A stretch of 64,000 nucleotides of DNA from Mycolicibacterium tokaiense (GCF_010725885.1 NZ_AP022600.1:5332001-5396000); one strand, 5' to 3'; shown: positions 9,362 to 19,156, numbered from the stretch's first letter. Numbers and translations: made by a program. Notes: generated by a model from the letters alone, not told the origin.

Positions 9362-10615
9362 ATGATCGAGTGGTCCGACGTCGACCTCGCGGTGCAGGAC
9401 GCCGTGCGCCAGTTCGTCGACAAGGAGATCCGTCCGCACATCGACGCCCTCGAGAGCGGCGAGATGGAGCCCTATCCGATCATCCGGAAACTGTTCTCCT
9501 CCTTCGGTATCGACGCCATGGCCAAGGAGTCACTGGAGAAGCGGCTGGCGAAGCTACGGGCCGGTGACACCGCGAAGTCCAGCGGAGGCGGCGGGATGTT
9601 CGGCGGCGAGCAGGGCGGCATGGGCTTCGTCGTGATCAGCGAACTGTGCCGGGTCTCGATGGGCGTGGTCACCGGCATGGGCGTCAGCCTGGGCCTGACC
9701 GTACCCACCATCCAGAGCCGCGGCACCCTGGCCCAGCAGGAGCGCTGGCTGCCCGAACTGGTCACCTACGAGAAGGTGGGCGCTTGGGCGATCACCGAAC
9801 CGGACTCCGGGTCCGATGCCTTCGGCGGCATGAAGACCTGGGTGGCTCGTGCCACCGATGGATCAGGCGACTACATCCTCAACGGTCAGAAGACGTTCAT
9901 CACCAACGGGCCCGATGCCGACGTCGTGGTGGTCTACGCCAAGCTCGACGAGGGCGACCCCAGCGTGGACAAGCGCGACCGCAAGGTGTTGACCTTCGTG
10001 CTCGACAAGGGCATGGAGGGTTTTGTGCAGTCGAAACCGTTCCGCAAAATGGGAATCCACTCGTCGCGCACCGGTGAGCTGTTTTTCAACAATGTCCGAC
10101 TGGGGCGGGATCGACTGCTCGGCGAGACCGAGGGCGAGGCCGGCGGTGCCGATCAGGGCCGCGACAGCGCCCGCTCCAACTTCTCGGCCGAGCGCATCGG
10201 GGTAGCCGCGATGGCCCTGGGCGTCATCGAGGAATGCCTGCGCCTGTCGGTGGACTACGCGCGCACACGCACACTGTGGGGCAAGGAGATCGGCCAATTC
10301 CAGCTGATCCAGCTCAAGCTGGCCAACATGGAAGTCGCGCGGATGAATGTGCGCAACATGCTGTTCCGCGTCATCGAAGCCGGTCAGTCCGGGACGGCCA
10401 TCTCACTGTCCGAGGCGTCGGCCATCAAATACTACTGCTCGCAGGCTGCCACCGATGTGGCCATGGAAGCAGTCCAGCTGTTCGGCGGCAACGGGTACAT
10501 GACCGAGTACCGCGTGGAGCAGCTGGCCCGCGACGCCAAGTCACTGATGATCTACGCGGGCAGCAACGAAGTGCAGATCACCCATGTCGCCAAGGGGTTG
10601 CTGCGGGATTACTGA
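9362..10615 (+). CDS. Acyl-CoA dehydrogenase
   Basis: A 417-residue FAD-dependent acyl-CoA dehydrogenase. FAD-binding middle-domain motif AWAITEPDSGSDAFGGM and ILNGQKTFITNGPDADVVV; C-terminal helical domain with QLFGGNGYMTEYRVEQLARDAK and IYAGSNEVQ, where the catalytic glutamate/adenine-binding region lies. An insertion near residues 65-85 is rich in glycine (SSGGGGMFGGEQGG) and may be a flexible loop. It catalyses alpha,beta-desaturation of an acyl-CoA and passes electrons to ETF. Coupled in order and strand to the MpaB-type oxygenase; it ends 9 bases before the convergent 2-hydroxyacid dehydrogenase. Confidence 0.93.
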   Translation: MIEWSDVDLAVQDAVRQFVDKEIRPHIDALESGEMEPYPIIRKLFSSFGIDAMAKESLEKRLAKLRAGDTAKSSGGGGMFGGEQGGMGFVVISELCRVSMGVVTGMGVSLGLTVPTIQSRGTLAQQERWLPELVTYEKVGAWAITEPDSGSDAFGGMKTWVARATDGSGDYILNGQKTFITNGPDADVVVVYAKLDEGDPSVDKRDRKVLTFVLDKGMEGFVQSKPFRKMGIHSSRTGELFFNNVRLGRDRLLGETEGEAGGADQGRDSARSNFSAERIGVAAMALGVIEECLRLSVDYARTRTLWGKEIGQFQLIQLKLANMEVARMNVRNMLFRVIEAGQSGTAISLSEASAIKYYCSQAATDVAMEAVQLFGGNGYMTEYRVEQLARDAKSLMIYAGSNEVQITHVAKGLLRDY

Positions 10616-10624
10616 CGCCGCCGT

Positions 10625-11521
10625 TCACCGAACCAGGTTACGCAGCTCCCTGCCGTCGGCGAACCGCGTCACCTGATCGCGCACCAGCGCCTGGATCCGA
10701 GGCTGCAGCGCCCGTGAGCGTGCGCCGACGTGTGGTGTGAGCACACAGTTCGGTGCGTCCCACAGCGGACTGTCTGCCGGCGGGGGCTCGGGATCGGTGA
10801 CATCCAGTGCCGCGGAGATCCGTCCGGCGTTCAGTGCCTTCAGGAGATCTTCGGTGACCACCACGGCCCCGCGGGCGACATTGATCAGCAGGGCACCCGG
10901 CTTCAGCAGGTCCAGGAACGCCTTGTCGACCATGCCGCGGGTTTCGTCGGTCAGAGGTACCGCCAGGATCACCACATCGGCGCCCGGCAGAACCTCCGGC
11001 AGTGCGGACATCGCGCGCACGCCCACTCTCGCGGTCCGCGCGATCCCCACCACCTCCGCCTCGAACGCCCGGAGACGGGCGCCGATTGCCGAACCCACCG
11101 AGCCGAAGCCGATCACGACCACGCGTTGGTCAGCAAGGCCCTGTGACACCCGAGGCCGCCATCGGCGTTCGGCCTGGTCGTGGAGGTAGTCCGGCAGGTC
11201 GCGTGTCATGGTCAGCGCCAGCGCCACCGCCAGTTCCGCGGTGGCAGTATCGTGCACTCCCCTGCCGCTGCACAACCGCACGCCCGGCGGCACGAAGGGC
11301 GCCACCCGCTCGGTCCCGGCAGCCTGGCTCTGGACCACCGCAAGCCGCGGCATCCGTCGCAGCGCTCTCAGTTGCGCGTCCGTGGCCCCGTACGGCAGCA
11401 CCACGAACTCCACCTCGTCGAGACCTGTTGCGGCCGAACCCAGCTCGACCAGCTCACACCGGATCCCGGCCGGGACCGGCCACGACGGCTCGAACGGGAG
11501 CCAGACCAGTCGGCGGCTCAA
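10625..11521 (-). CDS. D-isomer-specific 2-hydroxyacid dehydrogenase
   Basis: About 298 residues. NAD-binding Rossmann motif VIGFGSVGSAIGARL; the catalytic arginine in INVARGAVV; the Glu-containing DPEPPPADSPLW; the catalytic His in LTPHVGARS. It should interconvert a 2-oxoacid and a D-2-hydroxyacid with NAD(P). The start is chosen as the TTG at 11521, whose TTGA overlaps the stop of the upstream enoyl-CoA hydratase (coupled translation); an in-frame ATG at 11548 inside that gene is the alternative. It is the last gene of the minus-strand operon and fits a role in processing a hydroxy- or oxo-acid produced by the pathway. Confidence 0.85.
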   Translation of the reverse strand: MSRRLVWLPFEPSWPVPAGIRCELVELGSAATGLDEVEFVVLPYGATDAQLRALRRMPRLAVVQSQAAGTERVAPFVPPGVRLCSGRGVHDTATAELAVALALTMTRDLPDYLHDQAERRWRPRVSQGLADQRVVVIGFGSVGSAIGARLRAFEAEVVGIARTARVGVRAMSALPEVLPGADVVILAVPLTDETRGMVDKAFLDLLKPGALLINVARGAVVVTEDLLKALNAGRISAALDVTDPEPPPADSPLWDAPNCVLTPHVGARSRALQPRIQALVRDQVTRFADGRELRNLVR

Positions 11522-12330
11522 CGCACCTGGAATTTGGCATCGCGCCACGCGAACGCCGCGCGCATGCCCTCCGCCTCGGCGATCCTGTCGAACTCCTCCC
11601 GCTCGGCGGAGGTGCTCGACTGCAACATCACGAACGTCTCCCGCCCGGCGTCGATGGCCGCGCGGATGCCCTGCACCTCGTAGGTGCGGTTGAAGGCCCT
11701 CTTGTTCATCGCCACCGACACCGGTGGCGACTTGGCCAGGTCCGCCGCCATCTCGAAGACGGTGCGCTCCAGACTATCTGGTTCCACGACCAGATTGACC
11801 ATGCCCAGCTCGAGAGCCTCTGGTGCAGCGACCCGCCGGCCGGTGAGGATCAGTTCACGGGCCTTCTTCATCCCCACGATCCAGGGCAGGATGTTGAACG
11901 GCGGCGAGGCCTGGAACTGCACGTCAGGAATGCCGAACTGGGCGTCGGTGGAGGCAATCGTCAGATCGCAGACCATCGCCAGTTCGTTGGCCCCGCCCAG
12001 GCAGTATCCGTGTACCTGGGCGATCCACGGCAACCGGCTGTTCCAGATACGCCACCACGGAGCCGCATTGCGCTCGGTGTAGGACAGCAGGTCCGGTGGG
12101 GTCTCCCGGGGGATCAGCTCATCGGTCATGTCATGACCGGCCGAGAACGCGCGACCGGCGCCGCGGATCACGGCCGCCCGGATATCGTTGTCGCGCTCCA
12201 GTTCATCGATCGCGCGGCCCAATTCGGCGAACATCCGCTCGTCGATGGCGTTGAGCACCTTCGGGCGGTTCAGGGTGACGATTCCCAGGTACTCACGCTT
12301 GGTCACGTCGATGGTGTCGAAAACGGGCAT
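11518..12330 (-). CDS. Enoyl-CoA hydratase/isomerase (crotonase family)
   Basis: A 270-residue crotonase. First oxyanion-hole segment GAGRAFSAGHDM; second GYCLGGANELAMVCDLTIAS, which keeps the first catalytic Glu position (NEL). The second position, normally Glu in FGxPE, reads FGIPDVQF, i.e. Asp, so classical hydration may be altered (isomerase, hydrolase or dehydratase chemistry is possible). Start ATG 12330 with GAGGAG 5 bases upstream; the frame stays open upstream but lacks a better site. It lies 46 bases downstream of the ABC ATPase gene and overlaps the following dehydrogenase. Confidence 0.9.
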   Translation of the reverse strand: MPVFDTIDVTKREYLGIVTLNRPKVLNAIDERMFAELGRAIDELERDNDIRAAVIRGAGRAFSAGHDMTDELIPRETPPDLLSYTERNAAPWWRIWNSRLPWIAQVHGYCLGGANELAMVCDLTIASTDAQFGIPDVQFQASPPFNILPWIVGMKKARELILTGRRVAAPEALELGMVNLVVEPDSLERTVFEMAADLAKSPPVSVAMNKRAFNRTYEVQGIRAAIDAGRETFVMLQSSTSAEREEFDRIAEAEGMRAAFAWRDAKFQVR

Positions 12331-12376
12331 CAGGCTCCTCGCCAGGTGTGTACGTCGTTGCACGGTCAACAGAAGA

Positions 12377-14047
12377 TCAGGCGGGCATATCAACCCAACG
12401 CCGACCGGGAATGGCGCGCAACAGCTCTCGGGTATAACTCTGCTGCGGATCACCGAAGATGGCGTCGACGCTCCCGGTTTCGACGAGTTTCCCGTGCCGC
12501 ATCACCGCCACGTGATCGGACACCTGTCGGACCACTGCCAGATCGTGGGAGATGAACAGGTACGCCAGGGCGCGTTCTTCCTGCAACTGCACCAACAGCT
12601 CCAGAATCTGCGCCTGCACGGTGACGTCGAGAGCGGACACCGCCTCGTCACAGACGATGAACTCCGGATCGAGCGCCAAGGCGCGGGCGATGGCGACCCG
12701 CTGCCGCTGACCACCGGACAGCTCGGCGGGCAGGCGCCGCAGCATCGCACTCGGCAACGCCACCTGTTCCACCAATTCGGCGGCCCGTGAAGCCCGCTCG
12801 TGCTTGTCGCCGATACCGAAGGCGGTCAGCGGTTCGGTGATGATCTGCTCGACGGTGAACCGCGGATCCAATGAGGCATAGGGGTTTTGGTATACCAGCT
12901 GCATGCGACGCCGCATCTGACGCATCTCCTTGGCGGGCAGACCGGTGACGTCGATGCCGTCGAAGTCCACCTGCCCACTGGTGGGCGTCTCCAGACGCAG
13001 CACCATCCGTGCCGTGGTGCTCTTACCTGAACCCGATTCCCCCACCAGGCTCAGGGTCTGGCCGCGCCGTAGTTCGAAGGAGACACCGTCGACAGCACGC
13101 AGCGTACGGGGGCCCGTTGCCGTGCGGGGCAGCGCGAACTCCTTGCTGAGTTCGTTGACCGCCAGCAGCGCCGGTGTCGGCACGGTGCGGTCGGCAACCG
13201 GATCCGGCGCCGTTGCGGTGGTCCGGGACCGGCCGAGCCGGGCACTGGACATACTGGGCGCATTGGACAGCAACGTCCGGGTGTAGTTGTGCTGTGGCGA
13301 CTGCAGAACCCGAGCGGTGGCACCGGACTCGACCACCCGTCCCCGCGACATCACCACGATGGTGTCGGCACGATCAGCAGCCACACCCAGGTCGTGGGTG
13401 ATCAGCAGCATCGCAGTGCCGGTGTCGCGGGTCAACTGCTCGATGTGATCCAGAATCTGGCGCTGCACCGTGACATCGAGGGCGCTGGTCGGTTCATCGG
13501 CGATGATGAGTTTCGGCTTGGCGGCCATCGCGGCGGCGATCAGGACCCGCTGTCGCATCCCACCCGACAGTTGATGGGGATACTGGCGTGCCCGGGCCTC
13601 CGGATCGGTGAGACCGGCCTGCTCGAGCAACTCCACCGCACGTGCTGCGGCATCGCGGCGGCGCGCCAAACCGTGGATCCGCAGCACTTCGCCGACCTGA
13701 TCGCCAATTTTCTTCACCGGATTGAGCGAGACGATCGGATCCTGCGGCACCAGACCGATCTGCGCTCCCCTGACTTCCTGCCATTGGCGCTCCGAGAGCG
13801 CCGTCAGATCGGTGCCGTCGAACACGATCGACCCGCCGGTGACGGTGCCGTTGCGGGCGAGCATCCCGATCACGGCCTGCGCGCTGGTCGACTTGCCGGA
13901 GCCTGACTCCCCCACGATCGCCACCACCTCGCCGGGATGGACATCGAACTCGACGCCCTCGACGGCGGTGAAGGTGCCTTCCGACGTGGTGTAGGAGATG
14001 GCCAGGTCCCGGACGCTCAGCAGGGGACCCGAATCAACGGTCGCCAT
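12377..14047 (-). CDS. ABC transporter, fused DppD-DppF-type double ATPase
   Basis: A 556-residue protein with two complete ABC ATPase domains. Domain 1 (about 10-260): Walker [13 protein letters not shown], signature LSGGMRQRV, Walker [12 protein letters not shown]. Domain 2 (about 300-556): Walker [13 protein letters not shown], signature LSGGQRQRV, Walker [12 protein letters not shown] (Ala-Val replaces the usual Pro-Thr). Each ends in an oligopeptide/dipeptide-ABC C-terminal extension ([20 protein letters not shown]). It energises the peptide/nickel-type importer formed with the two permeases and the binding lipoprotein of this operon. ATG 14047 overlaps the permease stop (TGATG), implying translational coupling. 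Confidence 0.93.
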   Translation of the reverse strand: MATVDSGPLLSVRDLAISYTTSEGTFTAVEGVEFDVHPGEVVAIVGESGSGKSTSAQAVIGMLARNGTVTGGSIVFDGTDLTALSERQWQEVRGAQIGLVPQDPIVSLNPVKKIGDQVGEVLRIHGLARRRDAAARAVELLEQAGLTDPEARARQYPHQLSGGMRQRVLIAAAMAAKPKLIIADEPTSALDVTVQRQILDHIEQLTRDTGTAMLLITHDLGVAADRADTIVVMSRGRVVESGATARVLQSPQHNYTRTLLSNAPSMSSARLGRSRTTATAPDPVADRTVPTPALLAVNELSKEFALPRTATGPRTLRAVDGVSFELRRGQTLSLVGESGSGKSTTARMVLRLETPTSGQVDFDGIDVTGLPAKEMRQMRRRMQLVYQNPYASLDPRFTVEQIITEPLTAFGIGDKHERASRAAELVEQVALPSAMLRRLPAELSGGQRQRVAIARALALDPEFIVCDEAVSALDVTVQAQILELLVQLQEERALAYLFISHDLAVVRQVSDHVAVMRHGKLVETGSVDAIFGDPQQSYTRELLRAIPGRRWVDMPA

Positions 14048-14946
14048 CAGTGCTCCTCTTCGCGTTCGATGGACCGGGCCAACCGGTTGGCTGCCAGCAC
14101 GATTGCGGTGACCACCAGACCGGGCAGGACGGTCAACCACCATGCCGTGGCCATGTAGTCACGCCCGGCGGAGATGAGCGATCCCCATTCCGGGGCCGGC
14201 GGTTGGGCGCCGTAGCCCAGGAAGCTCAGCGACGAGACCGCCAGCACCGCTCCGCCCAATTCCAGGGCCGCCATGGCCAGGACCGGGCCGGTGGAGTTGG
14301 GCAGCACGTGACGCACCAGGATCTGGCTGCGTCGCGCACCTACCGCCATGGCCGCTTCGACATAGGTGGCCGTACGGACCCGCATCACCTCCGCGCGCAT
14401 CAGCCGGGCGAAGCTGGCCACGCTGGCCAACCCGACGGCGATCGCCACATTGGTGGTGCCCGGCCCCAGCACGGTGATCAGCGCCAGGGACAACAGCAGG
14501 CTTGGGATCGACATCAGCAGGTCGACAGCACGCATCACCACGGTGTCGACCACACCGCCGAGGAATCCGGCAACGAGGCCGAACAGTGAACCCACACAGA
14601 GTGCGATCGCCACGGCGGTCACGATGGCCTGCAAGGACAATCGTGATCCGTACACCAGGCGGGCATAGTTGTCCCGCCCGAGCTGGTCCGTCCCGAACAG
14701 GTGCGCCATGCTGGGACCCTGGAGTGCCTCGGACGTCACGCCGGTCATCGGGTCGTACCCGGTGAACAGTCCAGGGAAGAGCGCCCATGCTGCGGCTGTC
14801 GCCAGGATCAGCAGTGAGACAACCAGCCCCCAGCTCATGCGCCTACGTAACGCAGCCAGGAAGGTCCTGGCGGTGTGCGCCCGGCGCGACGGTGGGGCCG
14901 CAACCGGCTCACCCCCGGCCTGTTGGACGACAATGAGTTCGGTCAT
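14047..14946 (-). CDS. ABC transporter permease, DppC type
   Basis: A 299-residue inner-membrane permease with an N-terminal cytoplasmic tail, first membrane span around residues 38-60 (WGLVVSLLILATAAAWALF), and about five more spans. The family N-terminal OppC element FGTDQLGRDNYARLVYGSR is present, as is the EAA cytoplasmic loop EAAMAVGARRSQILVRHVLPN that docks on the ATPase. It partners the DppB-type permease at the far 5' end of the operon. Start ATG 14946, 25 bases after the binding-protein gene; its stop overlaps the ATPase start. Confidence 0.92.
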   Translation of the reverse strand: MTELIVVQQAGGEPVAAPPSRRAHTARTFLAALRRRMSWGLVVSLLILATAAAWALFPGLFTGYDPMTGVTSEALQGPSMAHLFGTDQLGRDNYARLVYGSRLSLQAIVTAVAIALCVGSLFGLVAGFLGGVVDTVVMRAVDLLMSIPSLLLSLALITVLGPGTTNVAIAVGLASVASFARLMRAEVMRVRTATYVEAAMAVGARRSQILVRHVLPNSTGPVLAMAALELGGAVLAVSSLSFLGYGAQPPAPEWGSLISAGRDYMATAWWLTVLPGLVVTAIVLAANRLARSIEREEEH

Positions 14947-14971
14947 GGCACGCGCGCCTCTCGGCCGTCGC

Positions 14972-16603
14972 TCACGACGACAACCAGGTGTCGTAGAGCT
15001 TCAGCCGCGAACCCGAGTCAAAGGTGAACCCCTGGACGGATTCGGTCATGGCCCAGACGTTCACGAAGTCGTGGATCGGGATCAGCACAGCGTCGTCGAC
15101 GATGAAGTCGAGTGCCTGGCCCAGGATCTGGGTCCGCTCTTCCTGGGAAGGTGCCACCGCCTGGGCCTGCAGTAGGGCATCGAGCTCGCTGGGCGCATTG
15201 CGGTACGGGTTCTCGCCTGTGGAATCCAGGATCACCCGCAGGATGTCGGGGTCGGGGCGCGTCCAGTGGGCGTAAATGGTGTCCCAGTCACCGGCGGCCT
15301 CCACCGCGTCGGATTCCGAACTGCTCATTGCCCGGATCTCGACACCGATCCCGATCTCGGCCAACTGCTGCTGCATCAGTTCGATGGTGGGCGTCTCGTT
15401 GGCATAGAACTGGATGACGTCGAAGGTGACCGCCTGGCCGTTCTTTTCGTACAGACCCGATCCGTTGCGGGTGTATCCGGCCTCTTCCAGGAGCGCCCGC
15501 GCCTCATCGGGGTTGTAGGCCAACTGCTCGGACTGGTCGACGAATCCATTGGTGGTCGCGGCCAGCGCCCCCTTGGAGGCAGGGGTCAGATCGGTGAACA
15601 GGGTGTCCATCAACTGCTGTCGGTTGATCCCGATCTGCACCGCCTTGCGCACTGCCGGGTCCTGCCAGACGGGCTTCTCACGGTTGAGGAACAGCACCAT
15701 CGGGATGCCGGGGTTGGCTCTGGCTTCCAGGGCAAAACCCGAGGACTCCAGTACCGGGATGTCCTGGGGCGCGGTGCCGTCGATGATCTCCAGCTCACCG
15801 GACTGCAGGCTTCCCACCCGCACGCTGGATTCGGGCACGATCCTGAACTCGATACGGTCCAGGTAAGCGTCACCGGTGTGCTCGGCGAACTCCGAGGACC
15901 AGTTGTAGCCCTCCCGCTTGGCCAGGACCGTGGCAGAGTCCGGCGTGCGGCTCTCGACTGTGAACGGGCCGGTGCCGATGAGGCCGTCACCGTTGCACAG
16001 CGCCTCTGGTGCAGCCTCCAGAGAGGCCGGCGCCAGCATGCCGAGGGTCGTAGTGGACGTCGCGGTGAGGAACTGAGCGTTGGGCTCGGAGAACCTGACC
16101 ACCACCGTCCTGGGGTCCGGGGTGTCGATGGACTGAATGCCGGCCACCATCGCTGCGCCGAGCGCGGACAGCGCTCCGAGCTCGGCGATCGACTCGAGGT
16201 TGGCCTTGACCACACTCGAGTCGAAGGCGGTGCCGTCACTGAAGGTCACACCGTCGCGGAGCGTGAAGGTGAACTCCGTATTGGTGGGGTTGACCTCCCA
16301 CGATTCGGCCAGCCACGGTGCCAGCTCCAGGGTCTCGGCGTCCTGGTCGGTCAGTGAGTCGACCACCTGACGGTTCATCGAGATCACGTTGTGATTGCCG
16401 GTCTGGTGCGGGTCAAGACAGGCTGCGTCGCTGGAGATCCCGATGCGCAGGGACCCGCCCGCCTGGGGTGGCCCGTCGGCGGCACCGGTGTCCCCTCCGC
16501 CGGCGGAACCGCCGGAACCACATGCCACCACCGCGGACGTCAGCAGTGCGGTGAAAGTGATGGCAGCCAGCCGACGCTGCCGGTTGTGACGAGCTTCTGA
16601 CAC
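14972..16603 (-). CDS. ABC transporter substrate-binding lipoprotein (SBP family 5)
   Basis: A 543-residue extracytoplasmic solute-binding protein of the DppA/OppA class. Signal peptide with lipobox VVAC, Cys28 lipidated, then a Gly/Ser/Asp-rich tether. Family-5 landmarks: LRIGISSDAACLDPHQTGNHN, LAPWLAESWEVN, TFTLRDGVTFSDG, and the C-terminal half with AVRKAVQIGINRQQLMD and YNPDEARALLEEAGY. Members bind oligopeptides, dipeptides, nickel chelates, opines or plant-derived acids, so substrate cannot be read from sequence. It sits between the acyl-CoA synthetase and the second permease, tying uptake to CoA activation. Confidence 0.92.
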   Translation of the reverse strand: MSEARHNRQRRLAAITFTALLTSAVVACGSGGSAGGGDTGAADGPPQAGGSLRIGISSDAACLDPHQTGNHNVISMNRQVVDSLTDQDAETLELAPWLAESWEVNPTNTEFTFTLRDGVTFSDGTAFDSSVVKANLESIAELGALSALGAAMVAGIQSIDTPDPRTVVVRFSEPNAQFLTATSTTTLGMLAPASLEAAPEALCNGDGLIGTGPFTVESRTPDSATVLAKREGYNWSSEFAEHTGDAYLDRIEFRIVPESSVRVGSLQSGELEIIDGTAPQDIPVLESSGFALEARANPGIPMVLFLNREKPVWQDPAVRKAVQIGINRQQLMDTLFTDLTPASKGALAATTNGFVDQSEQLAYNPDEARALLEEAGYTRNGSGLYEKNGQAVTFDVIQFYANETPTIELMQQQLAEIGIGVEIRAMSSSESDAVEAAGDWDTIYAHWTRPDPDILRVILDSTGENPYRNAPSELDALLQAQAVAPSQEERTQILGQALDFIVDDAVLIPIHDFVNVWAMTESVQGFTFDSGSRLKLYDTWLSS

Positions 16604-16682
16604 GATTGTCTCCTCGAAAATGGTTGATTTCCAGCTGGTTTGGCGTTCCGGCTGGGATGGCAGTTGCGGTGCGTCGCAGGCG

Positions 16683-18770
16683 CTACGATGCGTCGGCGGT
16701 GATCACTACATCGATGATGCGTAGGCCTTTCTGCAAGACGGTGACCGGATTGAATTCGACCTCGGTGACGCGGTCGTCCAGCGAGGCCGCTAGATGGTTC
16801 AGTGTCACCAGGAGGGCTCGGAACTGTGCCTCATCGGCCGCGGGGGCACCGCGCACGCCGGCGAGGAACTCCGCGGCGCGCGAGTCGCGCAGCAGGGTGT
16901 CGATGTCCCCTTCGGTCAGCGGCGCCAGCGCACTGGCGGCGGAGCCGATGAGTTCGACCAGAATGCCGCCCAATCCGACCGTGACGAGCATGCCGAATGC
17001 CGTCCGCCGCAGGGACACCAAGAGTTCCACTCCGGGCGCCACCATCTCCTCGACGAGGTACCCGTCGACCCGTGCCGCCGGCGCACCCGCACCGACGGCC
17101 GCCTGCATCGCCGCGAACGCGGCACGCATCTCGTCGGCAGAACCGATACCCAGCACCACCCCACCGACTTCCGTCTTGTGAGTGATGTCCGGTGATGACA
17201 CCTTGAGTGCCACCGGGAATCCCATGCGCTGCGCCGCGGCTGCCGCAGCCTGGGCGTCGGTGACGAGTTCCCCACCGGGCACCGGCAGCCCGTACGCCGA
17301 CACCAGGTCACGGGGCGTCAGCCCGGGCAATTCGATCGGGACGACCGACTCGGCAGACTCCGCCGCTGCCTGGCGGGCCCGGGCGCGGTCGACGAGTCCC
17401 GGGTAGGCCAGCGCGGCACCGGCGGCGACCATGCCTTCCCGGATGCCCTGCAGTCCGGGAACCGGCCCCAATGCTCCGCGGACCAAGGGGTCGATCTCGG
17501 CGCCGACGCTGGACAGGAAGAAGATGGGCTTGTCGGTCTCCGCCGCCACCTGCGCGACGTCGCCGGCGATTCTGGCGTAGTTGTGTGCGTGCGGACGATC
17601 CAACCCGGTGGGGGCGTCGAGCCCCACTCCGATCAGGCCCACGCCGGGGTCAGCCGTCAGCGCGCGCAGGGCGGCGCGGTACATGTCGCCGTCGTGTACC
17701 GCCGTTCCGGTGGCATCCAACGGGTTACGGGGGTTGGCGAAGTCCGGCAGCACTGCCCGCAGCTGAGCCACGGTGGGCTCGGTGAGCTCGGGGAAGGTGA
17801 TACCTGCATCTGTGGCCAGATCCGACACCAGGGAGTTCTCGCCGCCGGACAGGCTGAGGATGGCCAGCCCGCCGCCGGTGGGAACCGCACCGCGGGAGAA
17901 CAGCTCGATCGTCTCGGTCATCTCATCGAGGTCTCCGACCACCACCACACCCAATGACTCCGCGAACGCCAGGAATTCGTGATAGCTGCCCACCAGAGCA
18001 CCGGTGTGTGCTGCTGCGGCCTTGGCACCCACGTCCGTGCGACCGAGCTTCAAGCAGACCACCGGCTTGCCCGCGGCAGCAGCCGCCAGGGCGCCCGAGC
18101 GGAACGACTCGACGTCCCTGACGGTCTCGACCACCAGAGCGATCACCTGAACGCCGGGATCGGCCGCGAAATGGCTCAGGAATGCTCCGGCGTCCAGCAC
18201 AGCCTCATTGCCGGCCGACACGACATGGGAGAATTCGAACCGGCCGCACGACACCATGGCGATGCAGATCGAGCCGGAGTGCGACAAGAGCGCCACATTG
18301 CCCGGCGCCATGTCCTCCGGGAGAGTCGAATAGTAGAGTGCAGACCGGTGCGCCGGGGAGAACACCCCCAGACAGTTGGGGCCGGCCAGGGCAATGTCAT
18401 CGGCGAGGCAGATATCGGTGAGTTGCTGCTGCAGCGCATCGCCCCCGGCCACCTCGGCGAAGCCGGAAGCGTACGTGACCGCGGCTTTCACACCGAGCTT
18501 TCCCGCTTCCTGGGCGGCGGTCACCACGCTTTCACCGCCGATGCAGATGATCACCGCGTCGGGCACCGCCGGACCGTCGCCCAATGAGGGGTAACACGGC
18601 ACCCCGGATATCTCGGTGCGCTTGGGATGCACACCCCAGATGTCGCCGCGGTAGCCGAACCTGCGTAGGTTGGCCAGCGAACCGGCGCCCACGGAGCCCT
18701 TGCGGTCCGACAGACCGACAATGGCCACCGAGGACGGCGAGAACAGAGCTGAAATGTTGTCGTCGTTCAC
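16683..18770 (-). CDS. Acetate--CoA ligase-family protein (NDP-forming acyl-CoA synthetase)
   Basis: A 695-residue fused alpha-beta acyl-CoA synthetase. Residues 1-130: CoA-binding Rossmann domain (SPSSVAIVGLSDRKGSVG). Residues about 140-450: succinyl-CoA-ligase-like domains, with the histidine in KAAAAHTGALVGSYHEF expected to be phosphorylated. C-terminal 220 residues: ATP-grasp domain (FPVALKVSSPDITHKTEVGGVVLGI; VEFNPVTVL). It should activate a carboxylic acid to its CoA thioester with ATP cleaved to ADP. Its ATG overlaps the stop of the upstream thioesterase (ATGA). The substrate is presumably what the surrounding importer brings in or a product of it. Confidence 0.9.
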   Translation of the reverse strand: MNDDNISALFSPSSVAIVGLSDRKGSVGAGSLANLRRFGYRGDIWGVHPKRTEISGVPCYPSLGDGPAVPDAVIICIGGESVVTAAQEAGKLGVKAAVTYASGFAEVAGGDALQQQLTDICLADDIALAGPNCLGVFSPAHRSALYYSTLPEDMAPGNVALLSHSGSICIAMVSCGRFEFSHVVSAGNEAVLDAGAFLSHFAADPGVQVIALVVETVRDVESFRSGALAAAAAGKPVVCLKLGRTDVGAKAAAAHTGALVGSYHEFLAFAESLGVVVVGDLDEMTETIELFSRGAVPTGGGLAILSLSGGENSLVSDLATDAGITFPELTEPTVAQLRAVLPDFANPRNPLDATGTAVHDGDMYRAALRALTADPGVGLIGVGLDAPTGLDRPHAHNYARIAGDVAQVAAETDKPIFFLSSVGAEIDPLVRGALGPVPGLQGIREGMVAAGAALAYPGLVDRARARQAAAESAESVVPIELPGLTPRDLVSAYGLPVPGGELVTDAQAAAAAAQRMGFPVALKVSSPDITHKTEVGGVVLGIGSADEMRAAFAAMQAAVGAGAPAARVDGYLVEEMVAPGVELLVSLRRTAFGMLVTVGLGGILVELIGSAASALAPLTEGDIDTLLRDSRAAEFLAGVRGAPAADEAQFRALLVTLNHLAASLDDRVTEVEFNPVTVLQKGLRIIDVVITADAS

Positions 18771-19156
18771 TTTTGATTCTTCTTGGCAAGACGTGCCACG
18801 AAGGGGTCCAGCTCGATGACGAAGCGTTCATGCGTTCCACGGCCGATCACCTCGACCTCGTCGCGCGCCTCGACCTCGAACGCCACTCGGCGACGGTCGA
18901 CCTCGGTGACCGTCGCTGTGGCCGTGACCGTCATGCCGACCGGAGTGGCGGCGACATGTGCGACGTCGACCGTGCTGCCCACGGTCTCCTGGCTGGTGGT
19001 GATGAACGGAGAGAGCGCGTCCATGGCCGCTTCCTCCATCAGCAGGACCATGTTGGGGGTGGAGAACACCTCGGCCGGTCCCCGTTGAATCGTCCTGGTG
19101 CTGTCCACAATCCAGGTGCGGGTGCCCACGGCGCCCACCGGGATGGAGTCGGTCAT
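18767..19156 (-). CDS. FlK-like hot-dog thioesterase
   Basis: A 129-residue single hot-dog domain resembling fluoroacetyl-CoA thioesterase FlK. The segment FSTPNMVLLMEEAAMDAL and later DVAHVAATPVGMTV carry the FlK-type Thr33, Glu41/42 and His67 positions corresponding to its Thr/Glu/His catalytic set. It may hydrolyse a short or dead-end acyl-CoA made by the neighbouring CoA ligase. Start ATG 19156 with a GAGAGGAA-like site upstream; the gene sits between the first permease (62-base gap) and the CoA ligase (4-base overlap). A general thioesterase with no link to fluorinated substrates is the conservative reading. Confidence 0.83.
   Translation of the reverse strand: MTDSIPVGAVGTRTWIVDSTRTIQRGPAEVFSTPNMVLLMEEAAMDALSPFITTSQETVGSTVDVAHVAATPVGMTVTATATVTEVDRRRVAFEVEARDEVEVIGRGTHERFVIELDPFVARLAKKNQK

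Noticed and set aside
18767..19156. Fluoroacetate resistance by the FlK-like gene
   Set aside because: The Thr/Glu/His residues match, but no fluorinated metabolism genes are near; a general role on the operon's own acyl-CoA is simpler.
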